Notes: a model not told the origin generated them from the letters alone. A stretch of 64,000 nucleotides of DNA from Callorhinus ursinus (GCF_003265705.1 NW_020312848.1:56835707-56899706), one strand, 5' to 3'. Positions 36,205 through 47,779 are shown, numbered from the stretch's first letter. Program-made: numbers and translations.

Positions 36205-36482
36205 AAAATTCATGCTAACAGTGGGCCTCTAATCCAGTATGTCTGGTATCCTTATAAAAAGAGGTTAAGACCAGACACACACACACACACAGAAGAAAAC
36301 CATCTGGAAGAGGAGAAGATGGCCGTCTGCAAACCAAGGAGAGAGGTCTCAGAAGAAACCCACTCTGCTGCCAACTTGATCTTAGACTTCTAGTCTCCCA
36401 AACAGTAAGAAGATAAATATCTGTGGTTAAAGTCATCCAGTCTATGGTACTTAATTATGGTAACCCTAGCAAATTAATACAG
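36205..36482 (+). mobile_element. MLT1-type MaLR LTR, 3' part
   Basis: tggtatccttataaaaagag, agaagatggccgtctgcaaa, ccaaggagagaggtctcaga, gatcttagacttctagtctc and taaccctagcaaattaatac follow the MLT1 LTR 3' half. It is an old non-coding ERVL-MaLR relic. Confidence 0.88.
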
Positions 36483-36989
36483 CATCTGTTCTGAATGAAC
36501 TCATTCTTCCTGTGCTCTCTCACAAGTGACGATATATCGGCCAGGTCATCTCTGGAGTAAGCTCACATCTCTAGGGTAAGAAGTTATGGACAGACATGGG
36601 ACAGTGAGGGTGCCTTGGTGCTTCTCAGTGCAAATGTTCCAATATATGGGCTTGTTAACCTGCAATTTGTCCCTAATAATTGGCATAGTTCTGAAGTTTG
36701 CTTCTTTCTTTTCTTTGGGGGGGGTACTGAAAAATGAGATCAGATTCAAGATCATTTCTATATCATCTCATTCACTTGATTTTGAATATGCCTTAATGAG
36801 TTTGACAAAAAGAGCACTTATAGCCAGCACACCAGGAATTGCACAAAGCTTGTCACATGTCTTATTTATGCCTGCAGTGAACTCCATATGCAAACTTTTC
36901 CATCAATGTGCCATGGCTCAGAACTGCCCACACCGCACAACTCCAGGGGGCTCCACTCCTCCAGTAGTCTAGGTTGAATAAGAGTTAAA

Positions 36990-37190
36990 AACACTGGCTG
37001 TCATTTAAACTGCAGGGTATTAGAAGACCCATTTGACCTGAAGCAAGTGATTATCTTTTCCTCACTCTAAAATGGGAATGAGCATTTCAATAGTTACTTC
37101 ACAGGGTTGTGGTGAGGACTGAACAAGATTAACATGTACAAGTGCCTCAAATGCTGAAAAGAGCTACACAGGGAGTATTATGATTTTGAG
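36990..37190 (+). mobile_element. MIR relic
   Basis: ttttcctcactctaaaatgg through cacagggttgtggtgaggac to agtgcctcaaatgctg matches MIR in plus orientation. Confidence 0.6.
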
Positions 37191-38330
37191 GAACCTTCCA
37201 GCCCTCAGGTTCAAGAATCTTTCAGCGGGACATCTGCTGCCTCATCACTAAGAAATATCACCAGTCCTTGGCTGGGTCAGACCATGGTGGAGCTTCTGTC
37301 CTGTACACACATATTTCTGAGCTCTTAGTTAAGGAAATGCCTCCAGGGTTAAGGCATGGAAGGAGTTTCTCTTTTCCTTATTACCACTTTTTTTTAATAA
37401 AAGTAAAATTTCCCCTGTCAGAACACATCAAGATACCATGGTGACAATTGCTATAGAAATGCTAGATTTAGAAAGAAACAAGGTGATTTCAATTCTGTTT
37501 CCTGCGACCTGTGTTCAACAGCCTAAACCCAACCTGTGCTGGCCAGAAGACTGAAAGGGAACACCTGTCCCAACTATCTTGCCCACTCTGTTCTAGAACC
37601 TAGAACGTCCACTTCCTGAGGCCTTCCAGAGGTACTGCATAGAATTAAATTCTAGCCTAACGTTACCTAGAACACATATATACTGGGACAGCATTAACAA
37701 AAAAAAATTTTTTTAATATGTAACTATCCACTGGAATCTAGATTATAGGCCATTAACTCAAATGATTACCAAGAGCCAGGTATGTAGGATATCTGAATAA
37801 GGGTGGCCAAGGGTGTAAGGCAATAGAGAATGATGGGACTTGAGCCAACAGGGAGGCACAGGCTCTGTCCAACTAAAGGGGAATAGTTTCTTGAACCGAA
37901 CTAAGAAAACACAAATGCAGCAATGTCAGAGCTTCTCATTTTTTAAGAGATGGAAGAAATCAAATGTTTATGTGAAATTTTCCAATTTTAAAACATATCT
38001 ACAAGTCAAATCTGGCCATGGCTGCCAGTGTTCTGGTTGATTGATGCCTTGAATCCAGGAATCACTTCTTCCCAGTCTTAAAGTAGAGAAAAACTGAAGC
38101 ATGCTGAAAATGTGCATTCTAAATAGCCTCCACAGGTGTCTCAACTGAATAAGCCCCTTTTGGAGGTTAAACACCTGCATGTTTTAATCAGCAGCCCAGG
38201 AGATTCATCTGGAGATCACTCAGGGACCACCTTTTGGAGCATGCTGCTGAACACTGCAAGCTACTCACAAGCTTATATCCATCTTTGTGTTCCCCCGGGG
38301 CCTAGCACATTACCAAGCATGGGAAGTTTT
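37191..38330. other. Intergenic DNA, nothing recognised
   Basis: No repeat or gene supported. It ends at the SINE target site aagcatgggaagtttt (38315-38330). Confidence 0.5.
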
Positions 38331-38533
38331 TTGTTTTTTTTTTTTTTTTTTAATATTTTTTTTTTTTATTTGAGGGAGAGAGAATGATAGAGAGCACAAG
38401 AGCGAAGATGGTCAGAGGGAGAAGCAGAATCCCTGCTGAGCAGGGAGCCCGATGCGGGACTCGATCCCTGGACTCCAGGATCATGACCTGAGCCGAAGGC
38501 AGTCGCTTAACCAACTGAGCCACCCAGGCGCCC
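38331..38533 (-). mobile_element. CAN-SINE with perfect 16-bp target duplication
   Basis: Minus orientation with a long T-rich left end. Perfect duplications aagcatgggaagtttt at 38315-38330 and 38534-38549. The perfect duplication indicates a fairly recent insertion. Confidence 0.97.
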
Positions 38534-38549
38534 AAGCATGGGAAGTTTT

Positions 38550-39549
38550 AGGAGTGAATGAATTCTTCCTTATTCCAGTGCTGCATCACAACACTAGTAG
38601 ATGTTTACTAAAAGGTATATTAATTTATTTTCATCTAATTGTCTTTAAGTAGCTAGCAAGGCCACAAGATACAAGATACTAAACAAATAACTTTGGATGG
38701 AGGCAGAAGATAAAAGCAAGAAAAATTCTGGAACATGGGGCATTTTCTGGAGAGACCAGGTCTGGGTGAGTGTCTTTCAACATATGATTCCCACAGCATC
38801 CAAAGGGCTCAGAGGCACTGAGCAATGCTTAAAGGGGTCAAAGTAAATGTAACAATTTTACCACAACAGCAAAGTTCGACACATTGGAAAATAATTAGGC
38901 CCTAATATGTAGCAATTACCATTTATCTTCAGGTATTTTCATTTCTTAAAATTACAGCAGTTAATAAAATACATCTATGAATTAAGGACAGACAATAATA
39001 GAAATCTCTCAAACAAAATACAATAAATATTGATATTTTATTTCAAACTCCACATTTTCTTGTCTTAATTTCCCTTGAAACTCATTTATATATTCCTCTA
39101 ATTATCTTAGAGTGAATCACAAATTTTCATTTATTAGAAGTATCTATGCAGCAATATTTCCTGCTTCTCAAGAGGGGGTAGTGAATTTTTAATCAATGTT
39201 GACAACACTAAAGAATATTTAAAAGGATTAGATTTTCCCAAATTAATTATTTTGAGGGCCAGCGAGTAAAAATGATAAGAAGAGGATATAATAAAAACAG
39301 TATGTAGTTACATTTAGCATTTTCTTACTAATTATAAGGATCTCCCATTCCCCACCTTTTTTTTTTTTTTAATAGAAACTGGAGTTTCCTTGTACTCTTC
39401 TTTGTCTCAATCAACTGGGCTGCTGGGACCCCTTGAAGCTTTCCCAGGGTGGTCCTCTTATCTCAACTCCAATAGCTCTGTCCTCTCTCTTATCCACTTG
39501 GAATCTATCCCATTTTGCCGGGTGACATTATTTGATTATTCTAATATAA
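38550..39549. other. Intergenic DNA, nothing recognised
   Basis: AT-rich, with a T run at 39358-39371. No supported feature. Confidence 0.5.
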
Positions 39550-39880
39550 GTGTTGGCAAACTTTCTCTAATAAAGTGCAAGGTGGTAAATATTTTAGGCT
39601 TGTGGGCATACACTGTAGCAACCACTCAACTCTGCCCTGTGCAATGTGAGAGTCGCTATAGATGTTGGGCCAGATTTGTCCTGCAATAAGCCAATATTTT
39701 GCTTATCTTTGTTCTAATAGAAAAGTATGTACTTTTTGCATTATTTACAATTATACCTTGTCTTCCCAAATAGACTGTAAGTTCCTTGCAGATAGGAAAG
39801 TCTGTATCCTGTTTTACAACACCTATAAAACTTTGGCCTGCAATGTTTTGATCATTAAATGAGATTGATAAATGTTGGCT
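39550..39880 (+). mobile_element. hAT-type MER relic followed by an L2-like end
   Basis: 39550-39697 (gttggcaaactttctctaat, gtaaatattttaggcttgtg, ccactcaactctgcc) is the common mammalian hAT non-autonomous repeat that begins GGCAAACTTTTTCTGTAAA. 39740-39880 (actgtaagttccttgcagat ... gagattgataaatg) is an L2-like 3' end. Confidence 0.65.
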
Positions 39881-40224
39881 ATTGTTTGATTTTATGTGTG
39901 TGTGTTTGCAGGGGGAAAGTCTCAGAAAATGACAGAATTTTCGAATGGAAGAGACCTTGGCTCTCATCCATTCTCTAACTTTATAGATAAAACCAAGCCC
40001 CCCAAATAAAATTTAAATTAATTAGAATTTTTTAAAAAAACAAAAGAAAACCAAGTCCCAGATGGGCTTGTGATTTTAACCATGCAAAGGTCACATGTTA
40101 TGCTTCAAACAAATGCAATTCTAGTGATGACAACTTTGTCCACCTTCTTTTAACATCCAAATGAAATAATGTGAGCTCTCATCCCATACAACCAGGTTTG
40201 TCCAGGGCCCTTTTTTTTGTATTT

Positions 40225-40424
40225 TTTTTTTTTAAGATTTTATTTATTTATTTGACAGAGAGAGACACAGTGAGAGAGGGAACACAAGCAGGGGGAGTGG
40301 GACAGGGAGAAGCAGGCTTCCTGCAGAGCAGGAAGGCCCCCCGATGTGGGGCTCGATCCCAGGACGTTGGGACCATGACCTGAGCCGAAGGCAGCCGCTT
40401 AACCGACTGAGCCACCCAGGCGCC
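40225..40424 (-). mobile_element. CAN-SINE
   Basis: Minus orientation with a standard tail and head complement. The host text ctttttttgtattt is repeated on both sides (about 40210 and 40426). Confidence 0.95.
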
Positions 40425-41937
40425 CCTTTTTTTGTATTTCTAAGGATTTCCTAGAGGTATTTTTAGTCCCCCGAGGTTAGTCCCTTACCCACTGCTCTGA
40501 ATTCTTACCTTTTGACCTGCTTGCCCTCAGATCTCCCAATCATGCCATGGGTTTCTTTTTTCTGCACAGTGGAGGATCTATTTTTAGCTTTTCCCATCAT
40601 AAAAAAATGTCTCCACATTTAAACCCAATGTGCTTTTTAATAAATGTAAAAATCCAGTCCCCTGCTGATTCAGAAATGCATCCTCCCAACCCTGCTGAAA
40701 GTCACCAACATTTGTATATGCCCAGCAGCCAAGTAGATGGTTGAATTTTACTTGTAAGAGTTTCAGCATAAAAACACTTACTTTTCAAAATATAAAATTG
40801 CATTGTTATGCTAAATATGTTTTTGCTTACTACACACACTGCCCATACCTTCAGAGATTCTAATTCCCACCTACAAACTCAGAAATCCAGGCTTCCCTGG
40901 TGGGAATCAGGAGCCTAAAGGAACTGAATATAACTCCAACTCTGCCAGCAAACCCAGGGTAAATTTACAGAGTGCCAAGGCTCAGATTCCAGGGAACAGA
41001 CAGATGATGGTAACATTCTGCTCCTTCTGGAGTCATACACAAAGCAGGCAGCCAATTTTACATAGTTCATGTGTAAATAGCAGATAGCAAGTAGCAATAA
41101 AGCCTCTCATTTAAAGAAAAAGCACCAGTGCTGTGATCAGTGATAATAGTAATGGTGGGAGACTTCCAACTGGATTAATGGAATTGAGGGTAAAACAAAA
41201 AGTTGACCCAGAACAAAGGGTATTCTCTTAACTATGTCTGGCTAAGGATGATCTTTAAATCTTTATAGGGAATGAACTGGAATATATATCATCTGTGGTG
41301 GTCAAGTAACATAATGTCTGAACAGAATTCTCATTCTACAGTACAGGTTTCCTAATTCTAAACCAGTCCTTTTGATGATTCATCAGGTATTATACAATAG
41401 TATCTAAACTAAGGAACAAAACTGGGTAATAACCTTTGACCTTTTACAGGGCTTCTGTCTCCATGTGTGTTACATGTTATGTTGGATATTTAGCCTACCT
41501 AAATTTTAAACCTCAACCAAGTGCTATAAACTGGTTCTCTTAGGGCCTTTTACAAAATAGAATAAAAGTTTGGCAGAGGCAATGCTATGTTCTCTAGGTC
41601 CCATTTGATCACACAGGAGGATGGCATTTCTCAGCCTGATGGGTAGTTTGGGGTCCAGTGACTAGTTCTGGTAAGTTGGCTGTAAATAGAATTGACACAT
41701 GCAACATCCAGGCCACAGCACAGAGAACAGCTGTGATCTCTGTTCCCTGTTCAGGGATGAAGGAGTCAACAACTGCACGTGGCACAGTTACAAGGTATAT
41801 CCTTGAGTCACCACCTGGATGAGCGGTGCCTGCGAGAGCTGCTGGGAGTAAGAAACGTGCTTGTGGTGTTGCAGTGAGATGTGCACAGAAGTTTATTACC
41901 ACGGTAGCACCTAGACTATCCCAACAAAAAAACATTT
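40425..41937. other. Intergenic DNA, nothing recognised
   Basis: About 1.5 kb of mixed composition; no named repeat or gene. Confidence 0.5.
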
Positions 41938-41938
41938 G

Positions 41939-42022
<84 letters not shown>

Positions 42023-42078
42023 GAGAAAGAAAGAAAGAAAGGAAGGAAGAAGGAAGAAAGGAGGAAGGAAGGAAGGAA
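41938..42078 (+). repeat. 141-bp uninterrupted polypurine tract (GAAA/GA/GGAA)n
   Basis: Every base from 41938 to 42078 on the plus strand is A or G. The order is (GAAA)n, then a long (GA)n, then mixed GAAA/GAGA, then (GGAA)n. Confidence 0.98.
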
Positions 42079-42309
42079 CAAATTCGATATTTAAATTACT
42101 AGGGAAAATTATAAAAATAACATAGAGTTAAAAATTTGAATTAGAAAATATTTTAAAAGAAATGCAGTTTTGTGACATTCTGTGATATTCATTACCTGAG
42201 GATAATGAGCTATGTTAATGAGGAGAATCACAATCTTGGATTGCATAAACAATTATATAAACAATAAATTTTTAGAAGTTGGAAGTGAATTTAATGATTA
42301 AGATTTAAA

Positions 42310-42561
42310 ATATTTTTTATTATGTTATATTAATCACCATACATCATTAGTTTTTGATGTAGTATTCCATGATTTTTTTTTTATTCTATTTATTTGACAG
42401 AGAGAGAACGAGAGCAGGAACACAAGCAGCAAGGGGAGTGGGAGAGGGAGAAGCAGGCTTCCCGCTGAGCAGGGAGCCCGATGTGGGGCTTGATCCCAGG
42501 ACCCTGGGATCATGACCTGAGCTGAAGGCAGACACTTAATGAATGAGCCACCCAGGCGCCC
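42310..42561 (-). mobile_element. Chimeric retro-insert: CAN-SINE joined to a 62-bp L1 3' end
   Basis: On the minus strand a complete CAN-SINE (42373-42561) is followed directly, after its A tail, by about 62 bp of the carnivore L1 3' terminus (42310-42372; the same sequence as at 8150-8220). The pair, rather than each part, is flanked by a 10-bp duplication agatttaaaa (42301-42310 and 42562-42571). Either an L1 template switch produced the chimera, or a SINE landed exactly at the 5' end of a tiny L1 copy. Confidence 0.75.
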
Positions 42562-42583
42562 AGATTTAAAACCTTTTGGTACT

Positions 42584-42788
42584 GGGCGCCTGGGTGGCTC
42601 AGTTGGTTAAGCGACTGCCTTCAGCTCAGGTCATGATCCTGGAGTCCCGGGATCGAGTCCCGCATCGGGCTCCCCGCTCAGTGGGGAGTCTGCTTCTTCC
42701 TCTGACCCTCTTCCCTCTCGTGCTCTCTCTCTCTCATTCTCTTCCCTCTCTCTCTCTCTCAAATAAATAAATAAAATTTAAAAAAAAA
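42584..42788 (+). mobile_element. CAN-SINE with perfect 15-bp target duplication
   Basis: Plus orientation, starting gggcgcctgggtggctcagt and ending in A12. The text aaaccttttggtact is repeated exactly at 42569-42583 and 42789-42803. Confidence 0.97.
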
Positions 42789-42803
42789 AAACCTTTTGGT
42801 ACT

Positions 42804-43215
42804 GATCTAGATAGAACTACTTTACTCATCAGTAAGACCCCAAACGTTATAGCAAATCCATAAAACTATTTACACTATAAACAGTAGTTTATTTTCATGT
42901 ATATCTGTGTTATGCAAATTAAAGTATAAGGCCTCCACCCTTAATTTACATCATGACCCTTCTCCACATTAAAGAAGACTGGTTTCCAATGCTCTTGGTC
43001 AAGGGTAGAAGCCTAAACCCAGCCTACTACCTGTTTTTGTAAATAAACCTTCCCTGGAACGCAGCCGTGATCATTAATTTAGGTACTGTCTATGGCTGCT
43101 TTAGCTCTTCAACAGCCGAACTGAGCAGCCGCAATGGCGACGGTGCGGTTTGTAAAAGCTAGAATCTTTGCTCTCTGGCGCTTTACGCAAAAAGATTGCT
43201 GAGCACTATGCTGAG
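42804..43215 (-). mobile_element. hAT-type MER relic (about 42990-43215)
   Basis: ctgtttttgtaaataaacct, ggtactgtctatggctgctt and tctggcgctttacgcaaaaa follow the same hAT family as 39550, in the opposite orientation. 42804-42989 is unassigned. Confidence 0.75.
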
Positions 43216-43340
43216 GAAAGGAAGACCACAGCAAAAAGTAAAACACAAAACGCTTTGTCCTTGGAATCCTGGGATTCTCCATGGTGTTTTCAATTACATG
43301 CAATTTTTATCTTAACACACCGACTTTACCTATACCACTC

Positions 43341-43710
43341 TGTGATGGACTGAATGTTTATTCCGCTCCCCCATGGCCCCCCTGCCCGTTCATATGTGGA
43401 AACCCTTATCCCAGTGGGATGATATTAGGAGATGAGGCCTTTGGGAGGCAATTAGGTCATGAGGGTGGAACCCTCATGAAATGTGTTAGCGCTCTTATAA
43501 GAAAAGACCAAAGAGTTAGCTCTCTTTCTGCCTTGTGAGGACACAGAGAGCAGACAGCCATCTGTGAGGAAGAGACCACTCAACTAGAACCTGATCATGC
43601 TGGCTCCCTGATCTCAGACTTCCAGGCTTCAGAACGGTGGGAAATAAACTTCTGTTATTTCTAAGTCACCCAGTCTATGGTACTTTGTTATAGCAGCCTG
43701 AACTAAGACA
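43341..43710 (+). mobile_element. MaLR solo LTR (MST/MLT1 type), about 370 bp
   Basis: A complete-looking LTR from tgtgatggactgaatgttta to tagcagcctgaactaagaca, with 5'-TG...CA-3' ends. ggcctttgggaggcaattag, gtcatgagggtggaaccctc and acccagtctatggtactttg lie in consensus order. It is a solo LTR of an ERVL-MaLR element with no internal or coding part. Confidence 0.92.
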
Positions 43711-43902
43711 CACGCATAGGATGTGAAATCACAATGCCTCGTCTAATTATCTCAAATTCTGAATGAGAGGAATAAAAAGTACCTTACATTTTACCGTTTA
43801 TGAGATGCATCTTCAATGTATGGCTCTGTTGCTTCTGATTCTTCTTCCAAATTATCTTGCACATTATTGTCAGAATAATCTTTCAATTTATTGGTAAAAT
43901 TT

Positions 43903-44109
43903 CTTTCTTTTTTTTTTTTTAAAGATTTTATTTATTTATTTCAGAGAGAGAGAGAATGAGAGATAGAAAGCACGAGAGGGAAGAGGGTCAGAGGGAGAAG
44001 CAGCCTCCCTGCTGAGCAGGAAGCCCGATGTGGGACTCGATCCCAGGATTCCAGGATCATGACCTGAGCCAAAGGCAGTCGCTTAACCAACTGAGCCACC
44101 CAGGCACCC
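43903..44109 (-). mobile_element. CAN-SINE
   Basis: Minus orientation. Target text tattggtaaaatt occurs at 43889 and 44110. Its body shares 'gagatagaaagcacgagag' with the copy at 45665, so both come from one young sublineage. Confidence 0.96.
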
Positions 44110-44476
44110 TATTGGTAAAATTCCTAATTAGTAGTTCTTCTATATTCTCTCTGCCTTGATAATATTCACTAGCTTCTCAGTGCCCATGGTATCAAACAGA
44201 TCTTCTGCTCTCCATAATCTAAACAGCCCCTCCAAGACAGTTTTATTTTCTATCACTCCATAACATTCTTTTTGTGTCAATCACATAAAAATTTTCACTT
44301 TTTTCTTCATATATTGTATCGGGAAGAATTGCATTTGTCTTTAAGTGGCCAAAAACTTGACGACAATGGTTTAAGCAAATAAGGATTAATTTTTTTTCCT
44401 CCCAAATAATAAAAAATAGGGAAGTGAGTGGCAGCTGGTTTGACTTAGCCATTCAACAATTTTGCCCTTGTATTTC
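44110..44476. other. Intergenic DNA between two SINEs
   Basis: About 370 bp, AT-rich, nothing recognised. Confidence 0.5.
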
Positions 44477-44688
44477 TTTTTTTTTTTTTAGATTTTTTTT
44501 TTTTTATTCATTTGAGAGAGAGAGAGAGAAAGCATGCACTGGTGGGGGGCAGGGGCATAGGGAGAGGGAGAAGCAGACTCCCCACTGGGTAGGGAGCCAG
44601 AACTGATGCAGGCCTTGATCCCAGGACCCCAAGACCATGACCCAAGCTGAAGGCAGGCACTTAACCAACTGAACCACCCAGGCACCCC
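44477..44688 (-). mobile_element. Diverged CAN-SINE
   Basis: Minus orientation with T-rich left end, (GA)n and the head complement ctgaaccacccaggcacccc. Confidence 0.93.
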
Positions 44689-44694
44689 AGGGCC

Positions 44695-44733
44695 TTATAT
44701 TTCTTGAACTTATATTTCTTATATTTCTTGAAC
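44695..44733 (+). repeat. Short tandem duplication at SINE edge
   Basis: ttatatttcttgaac occurs at 44695-44709 and 44719-44733, with a partial copy between. It starts in the right target duplication of the adjacent SINE. Confidence 0.85.
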
Positions 44734-45664
44734 TCTCTAGACTTTTTCCTCATAGTCACAAGATGGCTACTGCAGCACCAGCCATCATATTTAATATTTA
44801 AGGCAGAAAGAAAGGGGGGAGGTCAGTATAGACCATAGCTGTCCCTTTAATCAACAAAGCAAAAACTGCCTGAAACCCCAAGTTTATTCATGTGACTTAT
44901 CCAGAACTAAGTTTCATGGTCACATGACCTCCCTTAGCCACAAAGGAGGCTTGGGGAGTATTTCCCTTCTCTGAATCCTAAGTAGAGGCAGACAAGGACA
45001 GAGGGGCTAGAAAAGCATGTTAGGATCTACCATATAGACATTAAGCTCCTGTCTGTCTCTAGGTTCTCGCACGTTTTCCCCCCTGTGTAAAACGCTCTCT
45101 CCATCTCTGCTTATGTCAAACCCTGCTCGTTATTTTTCCAGTGTCCAGCTTCACATTCCATGTCTTTCATTAAGTGTACTCTGAAGCTTCCAGCCACCAT
45201 GATCCCTCCTTTCTCTGAAAACATTTTTCACACACAGAAACACATAAAAATCTCAGTTTTCTAAAAACTAAATTATGTTCTATTTAGGTCAAATGTCCTC
45301 CTGACAGAATCCTTAGTTCTTGATGGCAAGACTGTCTGCAGTATCTTCTCTTCAGTATCTTCTCCAAAAGACAGTCTCTTTTAGGTAAAAGTAGATGTCT
45401 TCAAAAGAGACACTTTTAATTATTTCTGTTTCAAAGGACCTCATAGAAGTTATTAATAATTATTTTTTAAAGCTATTACATGAATCGTGACTTTACGGTA
45501 ATGAAACTGGGCCCTTAAGCACAGTGCAACTGTGTAAAGACAGTTACTTTACACTTGTGTAAAGTAACACAAGTGTAACTTTAGGTTATATCTTATTCAT
45601 TTTGGTACATTTAACATTATTAATAAGATGAAAGCTAGTGACTTTAAAATGCAATGTATTTTTT
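44734..45664. other. Intergenic DNA with overlapping hairpins
   Basis: Mostly unassigned. 45532-45578 holds three overlapping inverted repeats (see findings). The right end (45646-45664) is the target site of the next SINE. Confidence 0.6.
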
Positions 45665-45861
45665 TTTTTTTTAAGATTTTACTTATTTATTTGAGAGAGA
45701 GAGAGAATGAGAGATAGAAAGCACGAGAGGGAAGAGGGTCAGAGGGAGAAGCAGACTCCCTGCTGAGCAGGGAGCCCGATGTGGGACTCGATCCCGGGAC
45801 TCCAGGATCATGACCTGAGCCGAAGGCAGTCGCTTAACCAACTGAGCCACCCAGGCGCCCC
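45665..45861 (-). mobile_element. CAN-SINE with perfect 18-bp target duplication
   Basis: Minus orientation. The text aaaatgcaatgtattttt is exact at about 45647-45664 and 45862-45879. It is a young copy, close in sequence to the one at 43903. Confidence 0.97.
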
Positions 45862-45879
45862 AAAATGCAATGTATTTTT

Positions 45880-47135
45880 ACTTCTTTTTTTTTTTTTTCA
45901 CTTTTTAGAGGCTGATATCTTACTGGACTGTAAGAACTCTGATTCACGTATATCACATAGGAGGTCAACTTATGATAGTTTCAAAAAATGTGGACTAGCC
46001 AGGAATTTAAGCAGGGGTTTGCATTCTTAAGGAACTCAAGAGGTTGGAACTTTTTTTTTTTTTTTTTTTGTAAGTCTTCTCCAGGCCCCGTAACTGGCTT
46101 TTTTAAAAGCTGTAGTCTGTTTTTTAGCACCTCACTCTTCACAAGGTAAATCTTATTTTTCTCCCCATTCTTCTTTAGGGCTTTGTGTTTTCCCCTCTTA
46201 ACTCAGTACTTTCAGATTTGCTTTTTCAGATCAAATATATGCCTTTCACTCACATCAGAATGATTCTTTCTCCAAACAGACTACCAAGTAATTGAACATT
46301 GCTTTAATTTCCTAGGTGGAGATTTGAATGACTGCATAAAATTTACAATAACTCACATGATTGCATATGTAGGGACACTTTTGAAAGAAGGTGAAATAGG
46401 AATTATTGAAAAGATTTCCTAGATGACTTAAAGTGAGTCTAAGCGTTGGGTACCAATGTCGCCCTAGAACATGCTGCCCCACCAACAGGAGCAAGCTCTT
46501 GAGAAGATACTGAGAATCTGAAGCAGGAGAAGCTGTAGGACACATGAGTTGACATTAAAAGAACCTGGTGGGCCATAGGCACAGAAGAGAGGATGCAGCC
46601 CCACTGTTGGCTTGCTTCTCAGGGAGTAGGCTCTTGTGTGGAGAAATAAACCATGTACCTTTTGAAGTTCTGCCACATCAATCACAGGTCTTTATGTACT
46701 GATTAACTGCCTCTCTCAGCAAGAAGGATGAGCCAGCTAGCTTTCTCAGCACAAAAGAAACCAGTTTTGCAGCTCGTGAATTAACCCTTCTATTGCCAGG
46801 TATTTTTCTGGGTAACAAAAACAAAGAAATAACGTGTCTCAAAGTTGGCTAGCAAAAATAAATAATGATTATCTTCTGGCTAAACTTTTGCTGAAAACTC
46901 TAAGATCATTACCTACTGACATAGAATGACTACTAAAAACCCAGAGGTGACAAAGGAAAGAGAAGTAACAAATTAAAAGCGTTCCTATGCATCCAGTTGT
47001 CAGCCATCTGAATCCATTTGAGATGAGCAAGAAACCCAAGTAGATGTGGGTTCACAGAGGACTATTGTATGCTTGATGTTTGGGAGAACGGAGTTGTCTA
47101 ATTTCCCACATAGGATTGTCTAGAGTAATACTTCT
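45880..47135. other. Intergenic DNA, nothing recognised
   Basis: T runs at 45886-45899 and 46052-46068. No named repeat or gene. Confidence 0.5.
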
Positions 47136-47290
47136 ATAGTCTTAATATGCCCACAAATCACCCAGGAGCTGTTAAAATACTGATGTTGATACATCTGGAT
47201 GGGTCCTGACATTCTGCATTTCTAACCACCACCCAGTTGATGTGGCTGCTGCCAGTCTATGGACCACACTCAGAAGTAACATGGTACTAG
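47136..47290 (-). mobile_element. MER5A-type hAT relic
   Basis: atgcccacaaatcacccagg, ctgacattctgcatttctaa and tatggaccacactcagaagt follow the MER5A reverse-complement consensus. Confidence 0.75.
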
Positions 47291-47580
47291 AGGACTCTTA
47301 GCCTTAACTCATCAGTCTTAACCCATGCTCCAAAGCAATGTTGTAAGTTTCAGTCTACTTAAACACGTGGGGTCTTTGTATTCTTTTCAAACGACATAAG
47401 GATTGCTTTATTAAAACCTTGTATAAATCCAAACATATCAAATAGAGCAGGTAAAGAAAAAAGAAGACATCATTATATCAAAAAATTCATCTAAGCATAC
47501 GAGTTTCCTGACTCTGGCATACTTAGAACATTTTAGGCAAAAACATAAGCATGGATTCGCATGCAAGACTGTATTTGCAG
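47291..47580. other. Intergenic DNA, nothing recognised
   Basis: No feature supported. Confidence 0.5.
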
Positions 47581-47779
47581 GGGCACCTGGGTGGCTCAAT
47601 CGTAAAGTGTCTGCCTTTGGCTCAGGTCATGATCCTGGGGTCCTGGGATGGAGCCCCACATCAGGCTCCCTGCTCAGCAGGAAGCCTGCTTCTCCCTCTC
47701 CCACTCCCCTTGCTTGTGTTCCCTCTCTCGCTATGTCTCTCTCTGTCAAATAAATAAAATCTTAAAAAGAAAAAAAAAG
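47581..47779 (+). mobile_element. CAN-SINE
   Basis: Plus orientation, starting gggcacctgggtggctcaat; body of the 'cccactccccttgcttgtgt' subfamily. Flanking text tatttgcag at 47572-47580 and 47782-47790. Confidence 0.95.

Noticed and set aside
42576..42770. Recurrent peptide GAWVAQLVKRLPSAQVMI in several frames (also 38350-38535 and 61178-61363)
   Set aside because: It is the translation of the tRNA-Lys-derived SINE head, not a protein family.
43341..43710. Possible intact endogenous retrovirus at the MaLR and ERVL LTRs
   Set aside because: Only solo LTRs are seen (also at 36205, 51178, 57211); no internal or coding retroviral region lies between paired LTRs.
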